Assembly: GCF_900095705.1 (NCBI RefSeq)
Contig: NZ_LT608327.1
Span: 558,001 to 622,000 of the forward strand
Direction: 5' to 3'
From: Fusobacterium massiliense
Lineage (GTDB): Bacteria > Fusobacteriota > Fusobacteriia > Fusobacteriales > Fusobacteriaceae
Length of the DNA: 64,000 nucleotides
The notes beneath the pieces were generated by a model, which worked only from the letters and a program-made list of their open reading frames with translations, did not search any database and was not told the DNA's origin. The translations under genes and the position numbers were made by a program. Below are positions 9,226 through 19,225 of this stretch, piece after piece. Numbering within the stretch: position 1 is the first letter of the stretch; each line of letters starts with the position of its first letter.

Positions 9226-10095
9226 TTAGTTTTCTATACTATATTTTTTTAATAAATACAAAGGTTTATATGACATCTTTGCTTCTCTTAACCCTTCATC
9301 TCCAAAGTCATCTTCTCTATTTACATACTCAATATTTTCCCATTCTTTTTCTAAATAAAACATATTTATTGCTTGATAACTTCCAACATAATCAATTAAT
9401 GCCTTTTCTATATGGATAAGTACAGTATTTTGAGTTATTTTTTCTCCTAAAGTATATGCTATCACTTCATTATTTACCTTTAAAAGCCCGCCTTTGATAT
9501 TTAATTTATCCCAATTATTTAAAATTTCAAGTATTCCTGTATTTTCATTTCTTAATATTTCTTCATTTGAATCAGAATAAAGATCAAACCATTTTTTTTG
9601 AAATTTTATAACTTCGTGAATATTTTCTTTTGTTATACTTTCGTATACAAAGTCATAATTTCTTTTAAAATTAGCTACTCTGTTTTTTTTCTTAGAATAG
9701 TGTCGTCCTTTTAAAGTAGATAAACTCTCAAAAGAATAAATATAGTCTTCATAATCTCTTTTTTCTTTTAAGCAAGGAAAATCATCTTTTAATTTTTCAT
9801 ACCAATATTCATTAAAATAATGAATTGGTACTTTTTTATCAATAAGTTTATTTATCTTTCTTTTCATCTCTTCAATATTTTCAGTGGTTTCTTCTTTAGG
9901 AAGTGGCATAAAGTAATATTCTTTTCCTTTATAAAAACTTCTTATAGTCAAAACATTATTTTCAATCTCATATTCTGTATTTTCTCCAAAGCTCCACAAA
10001 AATAAATTTGTAAAACTTAAATCACATATCTCATATCTATTTTTAGTATATTCTTCAATAGAATCTTTTGATTCTATTGTTAATTTACTCTGCAT
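9226..10095 (-). CDS. DUF2156 (phosphatidylglycerol lysyltransferase C-terminal-like) protein
   Basis: A 289-residue soluble protein that looks like the DUF2156/LPG_synthase_C fold, a tandem GNAT-like arrangement. The recognisable features are the N-terminal FTNLFLWS block (about 29-36), a basic RHYSKKKNRVANFKRNYDF stretch (about 130-148) and the C-terminal block ending EGLREAKMSYKP. Full MprF proteins add an integral-membrane part that transfers Lys to phosphatidylglycerol. This protein lacks it, so aminoacyl-lipid synthesis cannot be assumed. It lies 12 nt after pepV in the same operon. The family call is moderate to good; no activity is assigned. Confidence 0.75.
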   Translation of the reverse strand: MQSKLTIESKDSIEEYTKNRYEICDLSFTNLFLWSFGENTEYEIENNVLTIRSFYKGKEYYFMPLPKEETTENIEEMKRKINKLIDKKVPIHYFNEYWYEKLKDDFPCLKEKRDYEDYIYSFESLSTLKGRHYSKKKNRVANFKRNYDFVYESITKENIHEVIKFQKKWFDLYSDSNEEILRNENTGILEILNNWDKLNIKGGLLKVNNEVIAYTLGEKITQNTVLIHIEKALIDYVGSYQAINMFYLEKEWENIEYVNREDDFGDEGLREAKMSYKPLYLLKKYSIEN

Positions 10096-10107
10096 AATTT
10101 CTCCTAA

Positions 10108-11466
10108 CTATTTTGCTAACTTATAAATTGCTTCTACATAAATTTTTAATAATGTATCTATTTTTGAAATTTCTAAATATTCATCTCTTTGATGCATTCT
10201 ATCTTCTTGTTCTGGAAGTAATGCTCCAAAAGCCACAGCATTTTTTGCATATTTTGCATAAGTCCCTCCACCAATAGCTACTGGTTTTGCATCTATATCT
10301 CCTGTCATATCTTTATAAATATTCATTAAAGTTGACACTAAGAAACTATCTCTATCGACATATAGAGGTTGAGTATTAGAATGTAAAACAAATTCATATC
10401 CATAATCCTCTATATTTTTCTTTATTGTTTCTATAATATCTTCATTTTTTATTTTTACAGGTATTCTCATATCTAGCCAAATTTCAAGTTCATTATCTTC
10501 TAAAATTATTTTTCCTAGATTCAAAGTTAAATCTCCAGTTTCTCCATCAGTACATTTAACCCCAAAAGACTTTCCATCAGTTTCCATTTTTACAAATTTA
10601 TCAAAAAATGAAACCAAACCTTTTAATTCTTCATTTTTTATTTCTAAACCTTTAAAAACTTCAAATAATGCTGATACTGCATTATATCCCTTACTTGGAT
10701 AGGCTCCATGAGCTGGGATTCCTGCTGAATATATTTTATAAAAATTTCCTTCTTTTGAAAATTCTACTTTATTTTTATTTTCAACTGTCTTAAAAAATTC
10801 CACTGGTACTGTTGCATGAGCTTCATTCGGAACAGAATTAAATGCATTTCCACCTTTTATTACTACATCTTTTAAAGTATTAAATTTTTTCTTTATTTTT
10901 ACTCTAACACTACCTTTTTCAGCATAAGTTACTGGAAAACTAGAGTCAGGTGTAAAAGCTATATCAGGGTAAGGCATTTTTAATTCACCAAAATAATACT
11001 TTAAACAAGCACTTCCACTTTCTTCATCTGCACCTAAAATCATTCTAACTTTTTTATTTAATTTTATACCAGAGTCTGCTATTGCTTTCATTGCAAAAAG
11101 TGATATTATTGCCGGACCTTTATCATCTAATGTTCCTCTTCCAAAGATTTTACCATCTGCTATAGTTCCTGAAAATGGAGGATAAGTCCAACTATCTCCC
11201 TCAGGGACAACATCAACATGTGCAAGTATTCCTAATGTTTCTTTTCCTTCTCCCATATCTATATGCATTGCATAATTATCAAATTTCTCAGCTTTAAATC
11301 CTAATTTTTTAGCCAAATCCATAAAATGATCTAATGCTTTAGCTGGACCTTCTCCAAATGGCATTCCAGGCAGAGGTGCTTCTTTTACACTTTTAACTCT
11401 AATTGCATTTTGTATTTCTTTTACTACTTCTTCTTTATACTCTAGCACTTTTTCTTTTAAATCCAT
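10108..11466 (-). CDS. pepV: M20-family dipeptidase PepV/Sapep
   Basis: A di-zinc M20 peptidase of 452 residues that cleaves dipeptides, often with N-terminal beta-Ala or D-Ala. Metal ligands are visible at His83 and Asp85 (LAHVDVVPEG), Asp115 (GRGTLDDKG) and Glu148/Glu149 (GADEESGS), with another His near the C-terminus (EQEDRMHQRDE). The WTYPPFSG sequence (94-101) is typical of PepV. A lid domain interrupts the catalytic domain at about 185-330. It lies 18 nt from mlaA and 12 nt from the DUF2156 gene. Amino-acid and peptide fermentation in Fusobacterium makes a dipeptidase fitting. Confidence 0.92.
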   Translation of the reverse strand: MDLKEKVLEYKEEVVKEIQNAIRVKSVKEAPLPGMPFGEGPAKALDHFMDLAKKLGFKAEKFDNYAMHIDMGEGKETLGILAHVDVVPEGDSWTYPPFSGTIADGKIFGRGTLDDKGPAIISLFAMKAIADSGIKLNKKVRMILGADEESGSACLKYYFGELKMPYPDIAFTPDSSFPVTYAEKGSVRVKIKKKFNTLKDVVIKGGNAFNSVPNEAHATVPVEFFKTVENKNKVEFSKEGNFYKIYSAGIPAHGAYPSKGYNAVSALFEVFKGLEIKNEELKGLVSFFDKFVKMETDGKSFGVKCTDGETGDLTLNLGKIILEDNELEIWLDMRIPVKIKNEDIIETIKKNIEDYGYEFVLHSNTQPLYVDRDSFLVSTLMNIYKDMTGDIDAKPVAIGGGTYAKYAKNAVAFGALLPEQEDRMHQRDEYLEISKIDTLLKIYVEAIYKLAK

Positions 11467-11484
11467 ATTCTTTCCTCCTTATTT

Positions 11485-12258
11485 TTAAAATATCTCTTTT
11501 CTTGTTTCCTCTTGTAACATTCTATATTTACTATATAAATATCTAACATACTCATATTCAAATGGAGAACTTGTTCCATAATATTCAAACGGAACACTTT
11601 TTCTTTTATCTACGCCTTTAAGTGTAGTCATTCCTATACTATTAGTATTAAATAATTCCATACTTTTATAAAAATCTGTATATCTTGAAACTCCTGTATC
11701 AACAGCCATTCCAACTCCATCTCTTAAATAACTAGGTCCAAATAAAGGTAAGACTATATATGGACCTCTCCCTACTCCATAATGAGCTAGAGTTAGTCCA
11801 AAATCTTCATAAGGCTTAGGCATTCCCATTTTAGAAGCTACATCGAACATTCCACCTAATCCTAAAATAGTATTTATACTCAATCTCCCTAAAGCTTTCA
11901 TAGATTTTCTACCTTTCATTTGTAAAGTAGAATTAACTAAAGTATTTAAAACTCTAGTATTTTTAAAGAAATTTGTTACTCTATCTTCAACAAAATCAGG
12001 TGTTATATATCTATATGTATTTATAACTGGACTAACCACAATTTTTTCTAATTGATGGTTTAAATAATACATTTTTCTATTAAATGGTTCCCACGGATCT
12101 GGTTCATTAGCTATAAAATTTTGTACTTCAAGAATATTAATATTCTCTGGTTTTATTGTTTCATTATAACTGTTCTCTTCAGTATTAATTTGATTATTAC
12201 TACAAGCTATAAAAATTAATGAAAATAGGAATATTGAAGATAGTTTCTTAATTTTCAT
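11485..12258 (-). CDS. mlaA: MlaA/VacJ-family outer-membrane lipoprotein
   Basis: MlaA sits in the outer membrane and removes misplaced phospholipids from the outer leaflet, passing them to the Mla ABC system. I set the start at the ATG at 12256-12258: it has GGGGTG seven bases upstream, whereas an ATG five codons earlier would place a cysteine ahead of the signal peptide. From this start the signal peptide ends in a lipobox with Cys19 (IFIAC). Hallmarks are PDPWEPFNRKMYYLN and GVGRGPYIVLPLFGPSYLRD. It overlaps the upstream hydrolase gene by 11 nt. No other mla genes are in the window. Confidence 0.92.
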   Translation of the reverse strand: MKIKKLSSIFLFSLIFIACSNNQINTEENSYNETIKPENINILEVQNFIANEPDPWEPFNRKMYYLNHQLEKIVVSPVINTYRYITPDFVEDRVTNFFKNTRVLNTLVNSTLQMKGRKSMKALGRLSINTILGLGGMFDVASKMGMPKPYEDFGLTLAHYGVGRGPYIVLPLFGPSYLRDGVGMAVDTGVSRYTDFYKSMELFNTNSIGMTTLKGVDKRKSVPFEYYGTSSPFEYEYVRYLYSKYRMLQEETRKEIF

Positions 12259-13534
12259 ATTTAAACACCCCATTTTTTATATAATTTACCATAATATCAA
12301 CATTTTCTTTATAAAACATATTTCCACAATGTCCACCCTTTGGATATATTATAATTCTATCTTTAAATGTATTTTTTAAATATGTAAAATCTTCTTCACT
12401 CAATATTAACTCATCTTTATTTGTTACAGCCACAATTTTATCTGAATTTCTTAAATATTCATCTATAATATTTAGATTTGCTTCTTTTTTTAAACCTTCG
12501 AGATTAAAATTTCCATCTCTTAATTTATTATAAAATGGATAGCCTATTTTTTTTACATAATCCTCAAAATTTGCAAAATTTATTTCACTATAATAAGGTT
12601 TTAAATTTGTAAATTTATTTATACTTTCTGGATTTTTAGTGTACACTCTACTTTTAGTAAATATATCAGATATAAAATTTAAATCTATAGAGCTCAATCT
12701 AAATGCAAGTCCTATAAATGCTTTTTTTTCATCTGTTGATAAAAAATCTCCTTTTACTATTTCATAAATAGCGTCAGAGTTTAATTTATTATTTTCTCCT
12801 TGCATTAATCCTTTAGCTTTTACTAAAGTACCTTCTATTAAGTTTTGTATTCCAAGAGATTTCTTATCAGTTAAATCATCTAAATATTTATCTAATTTTA
12901 CTGCTGAACTATATAAATCAACAGCTGGATTTACTAAAAATACTCTTTTAAAATTAAAGACTTTTTCATTTTCATCAATAAAAGATACAATAGCAGAGTT
13001 TGTTGCACCTAAACTATAACCCATAATATAAAATTCTGAAACATCTATTTGATTTTTTATTTTATTATAAGCAGCTTTCATAGCATTATATATATCTTCT
13101 CCATCATTTAAAAGTAAACCAGGTGCAACATTTTTTGATGCAGATATTAAAAATTGAGCACTCATAGGTGAACTAATTGACAAAGTATGATAACCAGCTG
13201 TATAAAATATTTTTTCCATATTTTTTACTCTAACTGATTTATAATCAGAACCTGTTCCTGCTAAAATAAAAATTAAAGGTGCCTTTTTATTTTTTTGCTT
13301 TGTAAAAGAAAATTTAAAATCTTTTGCATACCAAAAAACATCTGGTATATCTTTTTCATCTTTTAGTTTAACATCATAATACTTTGTTGGAATTTTTTCT
13401 TTTATTCCCGGTGTCATAAGCGTTGAACTTCCTATTATTGTTGCCGAATAAGGATTATCTATTGGAAAATTATAAGCACTTATTCCAAATGACACTATAA
13501 AAAATAAACTTACCATTAAAATTACTTTCCTCAA
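12248..13534 (-). CDS. Secreted alpha/beta-hydrolase (lipase-like)
   Basis: A 428-residue protein with an N-terminal signal peptide (about residues 1-20, no lipobox). An alpha/beta-hydrolase fold follows: ILAGTGSDYKS holds the oxyanion-region block and GYSLGATNS places the nucleophile at Ser174. A late acid (NKDELIL) and His (KGGHCGN) are candidates for the rest of the triad. It is likely periplasmic or surface-exposed and may act on lipids or esters. Its gene overlaps mlaA by 11 nt, so the two are translationally coupled and a role in phospholipid turnover is a reasonable inference. The exact substrate is unknown. Confidence 0.78.
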   Translation of the reverse strand: MRKVILMVSLFFIVSFGISAYNFPIDNPYSATIIGSSTLMTPGIKEKIPTKYYDVKLKDEKDIPDVFWYAKDFKFSFTKQKNKKAPLIFILAGTGSDYKSVRVKNMEKIFYTAGYHTLSISSPMSAQFLISASKNVAPGLLLNDGEDIYNAMKAAYNKIKNQIDVSEFYIMGYSLGATNSAIVSFIDENEKVFNFKRVFLVNPAVDLYSSAVKLDKYLDDLTDKKSLGIQNLIEGTLVKAKGLMQGENNKLNSDAIYEIVKGDFLSTDEKKAFIGLAFRLSSIDLNFISDIFTKSRVYTKNPESINKFTNLKPYYSEINFANFEDYVKKIGYPFYNKLRDGNFNLEGLKKEANLNIIDEYLRNSDKIVAVTNKDELILSEEDFTYLKNTFKDRIIIYPKGGHCGNMFYKENVDIMVNYIKNGVFKYEN

Positions 13535-13545
13535 ATCTTCCTCCT

Positions 13546-16500
13546 TTAAAATAATGAAATTTGATTCGTTTCATTTAAAGTAGCAATTGCTCCAATAGCT
13601 TTTAATTTATCTGCTACTGTCTGTGACATCTTTGTTCTTCTCTTTAAATCTTCAACAGAAATAAATTCTCCGTCTTTTCTTTCATTTAAAATGTTATCTA
13701 TAACTGCTCCTCCAAGACCATTTACTCCTATTAATGGTATTCTAATTTTACCATCTTCAATAGTAAATTTTTTACCTTCAGACTTATAAATATCCACTGG
13801 AAGTAGTTCTATTCCTCTTGCTTCCATTTCAATTATAATTTCACAGATTGCCTGTTCTGTTTTCTGTTTAACATCTAATTTTTTCTTTTCTTGAATAATT
13901 TTATCTAATTCTTCTAATTTATTTTTTGCTAGAACTCCCTTACTCATAATTTCCATATCAAAATCATCAGCTTTTCTTGATAAAAATGCAGCGTAAAAAG
14001 CTAGTGGTTGATGAACTTTAAAATATGCTATTCTCATAGCCATCATTACATAAGCAACTGCGTGACCTTTAGGAAACATATATTCTATTCTTCTGCAAGA
14101 TTCTATATACCATTCTGGAACTCCTTTTTCTTTCATAAGTTCAGAATGTTTTTGCCAACTATCTGGTTCCTTTTTAGGTTTTCCTTTTCTAACAAATTCC
14201 ATTATTTTAAATGCAGTTCCCTTTTCTATTCCTTGATCTATTAGATAGTTCATAATGTCATCTCTAACAGTTATTATTTGGGATAAGGTTGCTTGTCCAT
14301 TTTTAACAAATTCTTGAGCATTATTTAGCCATACATTTGTTCCATGAGATAGCCCAGATATTCTCACAAGTTCTGCAAATGTTGTAGGTCTTGTTTCTAT
14401 AAGCATCTGCCTAACAAAACCTGTACCAAATTCTGGTATACCATAAGTTCCTATTTCACTTCCTATTTGCTCTGGAGTTACACCTAATGACTCTGTTGAT
14501 GAGAATATCTTTAAAGTATCTTTATCAGCAAGAGGTATATCTTTAATTTCAATATTTGTATATTCTTGAAGTAATTTTATTGTTGTTGGATCATCATGAC
14601 CAAGTATATCAAGTTTTACTAATTGCTCATCCATAACATGATAATCATAATGAGTTGTTGTTGATTCACTTGTTTCATCGTTGGCAGGTCTTTGAACAGG
14701 ACAAAATTCATAAATCGAATTTTCTTTAGGAACAATTACCATTCCTCCTGGGTGCTGACCCGTTGTCTTTTTAGCTCCTTGACATAATCTTCCCAATCTC
14801 ATAATTTCTGCTTTAGCTTGGCTTATATTATGATCTTCAAAAAACTTTTTCACATATCCTTCAGCATTTTTTTCAGCCAAAGTTGAAATAGTTCCTGCTT
14901 TAAAGACATTTTCTTTACCAAATAGTTCCTCACAATATCTATGAATTTCAGATTGATATTCTCCTGAAAAATTTAAATCTATATCTGGAACTTTATCTCC
15001 ATTAAATCCCATAAAAACTTCAAAAGGTATAGAATATCCATCTTTTCTAAGCTGTTGGTTACATTTTGGACAAATTTTATCAGGTAAATCTATTCCAACT
15101 CCTTCTCTTTCTATGAACTCAGAATGTTTACAGTCTGGATTATCACATATATAATGTGGATATAAAGCATTAACTTCTGTTATCCCCATCATAAATGCTA
15201 CTAAAGAAGAACCAACTGATCCTCTTGAACCAACTAAATATCCATTATCCAATGATTTTTTTACTAATTTTTGTGCTGATAAATATAGAACTGAAAATCC
15301 ATTTCCTATAATTGCATTTAGCTCTCTTTCAAGTCTGGCTTTAACTATCTCTGGTAAGTTTTCACCATATATCCTGTGAGCTTTCTCATAAGTCATAGTT
15401 CTTACTATTTCTTCTGCATTATCCATTTTTGGAGGATAAAATCCGCTTGGAATCGGCTGTACATCTTCTATCATTTCTGCAATTTTATTAGTATTTTCTA
15501 TTACAATTTCTTTTGCTACTTCTTCACCTAGATAACTAAACTCTTTTAGCATTTCTTCTGTAGTCCTAAAATAAAAACCGTTATCTATTCTATATTGATT
15601 TTCTCTATAAACAGTTCCACTTCCATATAATAATATCGATCTAATAATATCTTCATATTCTTCAAGATAATGTACATTTGAACTTGCAGTAACCAAAACT
15701 TCATTTCTTTTAGCTACTTCGTAGAAATATTTATTCATTTCTTCAACTTCTTCATACGAACCTAAAGCTCCTGTATTATCTTTTTCTATAACTTCATTAT
15801 ATGTTGATTTAGGTAATAATTCTACATAATCATAAAATTTAATATTTTCTTCTATTTTTTTTAAATCATTTCTCAAATAAAGATCAACTAATTCTCCAGT
15901 ATTCATAAAATGAGCTGATAAAGAAGTTCCTATTAATAAACCTTCCCTATTTTCTTTTAATACTGATTTAGGTATTCTAGCTTTTTTATTACCGAAGTAT
16001 TTTATATGAGCTTCAGAAACTAGCTTATACATATTTTTTAATCCAGATTGATTTTTAACAAGAGTTATGATGTTTTTCAAACCTTGTTTCTTTCTATTTA
16101 CTTCAAATCCATTATTTATATCTTTTAAATATTCAAATCCTTGTTCTTTATATTTTTCTAAAAATATAATAAACATATTAGCTGTTGCTTGAGAGTCATC
16201 GACAGCTCTATGATGATTTTCCAATGCTAGACCTAATGTTTTATTTAAATCTCCAAGACCATATTTTTTTAAATCTGGGAATAAATCTCTTGCCATCTGC
16301 AAAGTATCTATCACAGAACATTCATAGTCAAGAGCTAGATATTTTTTTATATCTCTTTTTATAAATCCAATATCAAAAGGAGCGTTATGAGCAACCAAAA
16401 CAGCTTCTCCAATAAAGTCCACAAATTCTTTTATAACTACATCAATCTTTGGCATATTTGCTACTTGATCATCTGTTATAGAAGTTATATTTGTAATATG

Positions 16501-17910
16501 TTCAGGAATATGTCTTCCTGGATTAATCAATTGAGAGTATCTATCTAATATTCTACCAGCTTTTATTTTAACTGCTCCAATTTCAATAATTTCATGAGTG
16601 TGAGAGTTTAATCCCATTGTTTCTATATCAAAAACAACAAACTCTTCTTCATCTATTTTTTTATCTTTTGGATTTGTTATCATAGGAGCCAAATCATCTA
16701 CCATATACATTTCACAACCAAAAATTATTTTCATTTTATCTTCTTCTGTTGAAAGTTTTTTAGCAGTTTTATATGCTCCCGGAAAAGAATGAACTACAGA
16801 ATAATCAGTTATTGCAACGGCTTTATGCCCATATTCTTTGGCTCTTTTTATGATATCTTCTATATCAGTTACTCCAACCATTTCACTCATTTTTGAATGT
16901 GTATGTAACTCTACCATTTTTTCTTCAGAATTATCTTTTTTATTTTTCCCAGTTTTTTCTAAAATATTTATTGTATTTATCATTATTATTTTTTCATTTG
17001 GAACAGAGTAAGTATCTGTTGAAACTTTTCCACTTATTTTTACATTAACTTCATCATACAAATCGAATTTTTCATCAGCTTCACTAAAAAATTTAGCTGT
17101 AATAGAAGTTGTTCCATCTGTTAATCTTAAAGTTCTTAATATTTTTCCTGTTTTTGTAGTTAATTCATCAGTTGAAAAAATTTCTCCTTCCACAACGCAA
17201 GATTCTCCATCATACAATTGATAAAACTCTTTCATAGAGATAGAGTTTTCTTTAATTTCTTTTGTCTTAGATCCTCTTCTAAAATCAGATTTTGCTTTAA
17301 ACACTTCTTTTGTTTCAACACTTTGATTAACTGGAAGATTTTTTGCTACTTCTTCTTGAAACTCTTTTTCATTTTTTTTGATATCTTCTTTTATTTTTTC
17401 TTTAAAATCAACAACTTCTTTTGATAAATCTCCTGTTTTAAATGATACTCTATAATTATTTAAACCATATTCATTTAAAAGAATTTCAATTTTCCCTGCA
17501 ATTCCCATTTCCTCTAATATATTTTTATGACTAAAGTCATTTAATTCAACAATTATAAGCTTTTCTTTGATATGTAGTTTATAAAAACGCAAAAAGGCTT
17601 TAGAGGTTGAATTTTTTACTTTCAATCGTTCTATAGCCCTATTTATAATTTTTTTTATATCCTCTTCAGTTTCCAAGTTTAAATTTTTACTTTCCGTTAC
17701 AAATTCAATATCTAATTCAGAACCAAATTTTGATAAAATATCATTATATATCAAATCTATATCATTTATACAATCTAACGAAGAAACAGAGCAATTAAAA
17801 ATAATTTTTTTTGCTCTTTTATTTAAAATAATACTATTAATTTTAATACTATTTAATCCTAACCTAGAAAAAAACTCTATATTTGGTTCTATAAAAACTT
17901 GTTCACTCAT
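13546..17910 (-). CDS. polC: DNA polymerase III alpha subunit, PolC type
   Basis: PolC is the replicative polymerase with built-in proofreading found in low-GC Gram-positives and Fusobacteria. At 1454 residues it has the family length. Domain order: an N-terminal domain, an OB fold (about 230-315), a PHP domain beginning VELHTHSKMSEM, and a DEDDh exonuclease inserted in the PHP region (VVFDIETMGLN and HNAPFDIGF). Next come a zinc-binding module (CDNPDCKHSE then CPKC) and the palm with PDIDLNFSG supplying catalytic aspartates. A late helix-hairpin-helix region completes it. The gene is 27 nt from the RNA methyltransferase upstream and 11 nt from the hydrolase downstream. Confidence 0.97.
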   Translation of the reverse strand: MSEQVFIEPNIEFFSRLGLNSIKINSIILNKRAKKIIFNCSVSSLDCINDIDLIYNDILSKFGSELDIEFVTESKNLNLETEEDIKKIINRAIERLKVKNSTSKAFLRFYKLHIKEKLIIVELNDFSHKNILEEMGIAGKIEILLNEYGLNNYRVSFKTGDLSKEVVDFKEKIKEDIKKNEKEFQEEVAKNLPVNQSVETKEVFKAKSDFRRGSKTKEIKENSISMKEFYQLYDGESCVVEGEIFSTDELTTKTGKILRTLRLTDGTTSITAKFFSEADEKFDLYDEVNVKISGKVSTDTYSVPNEKIIMINTINILEKTGKNKKDNSEEKMVELHTHSKMSEMVGVTDIEDIIKRAKEYGHKAVAITDYSVVHSFPGAYKTAKKLSTEEDKMKIIFGCEMYMVDDLAPMITNPKDKKIDEEEFVVFDIETMGLNSHTHEIIEIGAVKIKAGRILDRYSQLINPGRHIPEHITNITSITDDQVANMPKIDVVIKEFVDFIGEAVLVAHNAPFDIGFIKRDIKKYLALDYECSVIDTLQMARDLFPDLKKYGLGDLNKTLGLALENHHRAVDDSQATANMFIIFLEKYKEQGFEYLKDINNGFEVNRKKQGLKNIITLVKNQSGLKNMYKLVSEAHIKYFGNKKARIPKSVLKENREGLLIGTSLSAHFMNTGELVDLYLRNDLKKIEENIKFYDYVELLPKSTYNEVIEKDNTGALGSYEEVEEMNKYFYEVAKRNEVLVTASSNVHYLEEYEDIIRSILLYGSGTVYRENQYRIDNGFYFRTTEEMLKEFSYLGEEVAKEIVIENTNKIAEMIEDVQPIPSGFYPPKMDNAEEIVRTMTYEKAHRIYGENLPEIVKARLERELNAIIGNGFSVLYLSAQKLVKKSLDNGYLVGSRGSVGSSLVAFMMGITEVNALYPHYICDNPDCKHSEFIEREGVGIDLPDKICPKCNQQLRKDGYSIPFEVFMGFNGDKVPDIDLNFSGEYQSEIHRYCEELFGKENVFKAGTISTLAEKNAEGYVKKFFEDHNISQAKAEIMRLGRLCQGAKKTTGQHPGGMVIVPKENSIYEFCPVQRPANDETSESTTTHYDYHVMDEQLVKLDILGHDDPTTIKLLQEYTNIEIKDIPLADKDTLKIFSSTESLGVTPEQIGSEIGTYGIPEFGTGFVRQMLIETRPTTFAELVRISGLSHGTNVWLNNAQEFVKNGQATLSQIITVRDDIMNYLIDQGIEKGTAFKIMEFVRKGKPKKEPDSWQKHSELMKEKGVPEWYIESCRRIEYMFPKGHAVAYVMMAMRIAYFKVHQPLAFYAAFLSRKADDFDMEIMSKGVLAKNKLEELDKIIQEKKKLDVKQKTEQAICEIIIEMEARGIELLPVDIYKSEGKKFTIEDGKIRIPLIGVNGLGGAVIDNILNERKDGEFISVEDLKRRTKMSQTVADKLKAIGAIATLNETNQISLF

Positions 17911-17937
17911 AACCTTTTCCTTATTCTAATTTTAAAA

Positions 17938-18501
17938 TTATTTTTCACCAAATAACCTATCTAAAATTATTGCAACAGCTGCTCTAACTGACAAATGATT
18001 GTATTTTGAATTTCCTCTAATCGGTTCAAGTATATAATCAGACATCTCCATAACTTCATCTGTCAATCCCCAACCTGTACCAAATAACAATAAGTATGGT
18101 TTGTCATCTTCATAAATTTTCTTTGATAAATTTTCATAACTAATGCTGTTATTAAAAATTCTAGCAGATGTTGTTATAACTAAAGGTTTTTCCCCTTCTA
18201 CTCTTTCAATTTCAGCAATTACAGCTTCTATACTTTCCATTACATCTGTACTTCTAAAAGCTTTTTCTCTATCCTTATTGTATTGACCTCCTGTCCCATC
18301 TTGCCAATAACCTATTATTCTTTCTGTTAATTTTTTTTGTGCATCTACTGGCACAACTAATCTATATCCTTTTATTTCATATGTCCCACAAGATCTTGAA
18401 ATATCATGTATATCAAAATTAGTTACTGATGTACATACTACATCTTTATTTCTATTGTATACTGGATAATGAACTAAACTCAAATAAACTTTATTTCTCA
18501 T
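17938..18501 (-). CDS. TrmD-linked SAM-dependent RNA methyltransferase (Methyltrn_RNA_4-like)
   Basis: A 187-residue protein resembling the small SPOUT-type RNA methyltransferases found next to, or fused with, TrmD in Thermotoga and Aquifex (Methyltrn_RNA_4 family). Supporting features are the N-terminal VYLSLVHYPVYNRNKDVV, a central LLFGTGWGLTDEV loop resembling a SPOUT cofactor knot, and the C-terminal KYNHLSVRAAVAIILDRL, close to the knot-forming helix of SpoU/TrmH proteins. It overlaps trmD by 11 nt, so the two are translationally coupled. The RNA target is unknown; tRNA is the natural guess from the neighbour. Confidence 0.82.
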   Translation of the reverse strand: MRNKVYLSLVHYPVYNRNKDVVCTSVTNFDIHDISRSCGTYEIKGYRLVVPVDAQKKLTERIIGYWQDGTGGQYNKDREKAFRSTDVMESIEAVIAEIERVEGEKPLVITTSARIFNNSISYENLSKKIYEDDKPYLLLFGTGWGLTDEVMEMSDYILEPIRGNSKYNHLSVRAAVAIILDRLFGEK

Positions 18502-19225
18502 TATTTTGTCCTTCCAATTCTTTGATTATTTCATTTAGAATTTTTCTCTCAGAATTACTTAAATCTTTTTTTTCTAACAAATCTTTTCTTCTTATATAAG
18601 TTCTTTTTAAACTTTCTCTTATTCTCCACTCTTCTATTTTTTTATGATTTCCAGATATTAAAACATCAGGTACTTTTATTCCATTAAAATCTGCTGGACG
18701 AGTATAATGTGGATAATCTAACAAACCATTAAAAAACGAATCATTTTCATAGGACTCTTTTTTTATAACATTAGGTAATAATCTAATTATAGCATCTGCT
18801 ATTATCATTGCTGGTAGTTCTCCTCCAGTTAAAACAAAATCTCCTATCGAAATTTCCATATCAACTTTGTGCTCTACAATTCTCTCGTCTATTCCTTCAT
18901 AATGACCAGCAATAATGGTTATTTCTTTTTCTTCTGAAATTTCTTTAACAAGTTGTTGATTTAATTTTTGACCTTGAGGAGAAGTATAAATAACTTTTCC
19001 TTTAACATCTTCCAAAGCTCTGAAAATAGGTTCTGGTTTCATTACCATTCCGTTTCCACCACCAAAAGGTATATCATCAGCTTGTTTATGCTTATCATAA
19101 CAATAGTTTCTTATATCCACTATATTAAATTCAACTACTTCAGATTTTATAGCTCTAGCAATTATACTTTCACTTATAAATCCTTCGAACATTTTAGGAA
19201 ATAATGTCAAGATATTTATTTTCAT
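18491..19225 (-). CDS. trmD: tRNA (guanine-37-N1)-methyltransferase TrmD
   Basis: TrmD methylates G37 next to the anticodon, preventing +1 frameshifting. The 244-residue protein has the full TrmD pattern: an N-terminal INILTLFPKMFEGF, the ADDIPFGGGNGMVMKPEP loop (about 50-67), and the trefoil-knot SAM site in IAGHYEGIDERI and SIGDFVLTGGELPAM. The substrate-binding loop includes DYPHYTRPADFNG. It overlaps rimM by 4 nt and the next methyltransferase by 11 nt. The rimM-trmD pairing is conserved across bacteria. Confidence 0.97.
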   Translation of the reverse strand: MKINILTLFPKMFEGFISESIIARAIKSEVVEFNIVDIRNYCYDKHKQADDIPFGGGNGMVMKPEPIFRALEDVKGKVIYTSPQGQKLNQQLVKEISEEKEITIIAGHYEGIDERIVEHKVDMEISIGDFVLTGGELPAMIIADAIIRLLPNVIKKESYENDSFFNGLLDYPHYTRPADFNGIKVPDVLISGNHKKIEEWRIRESLKRTYIRRKDLLEKKDLSNSERKILNEIIKELEGQNNEK

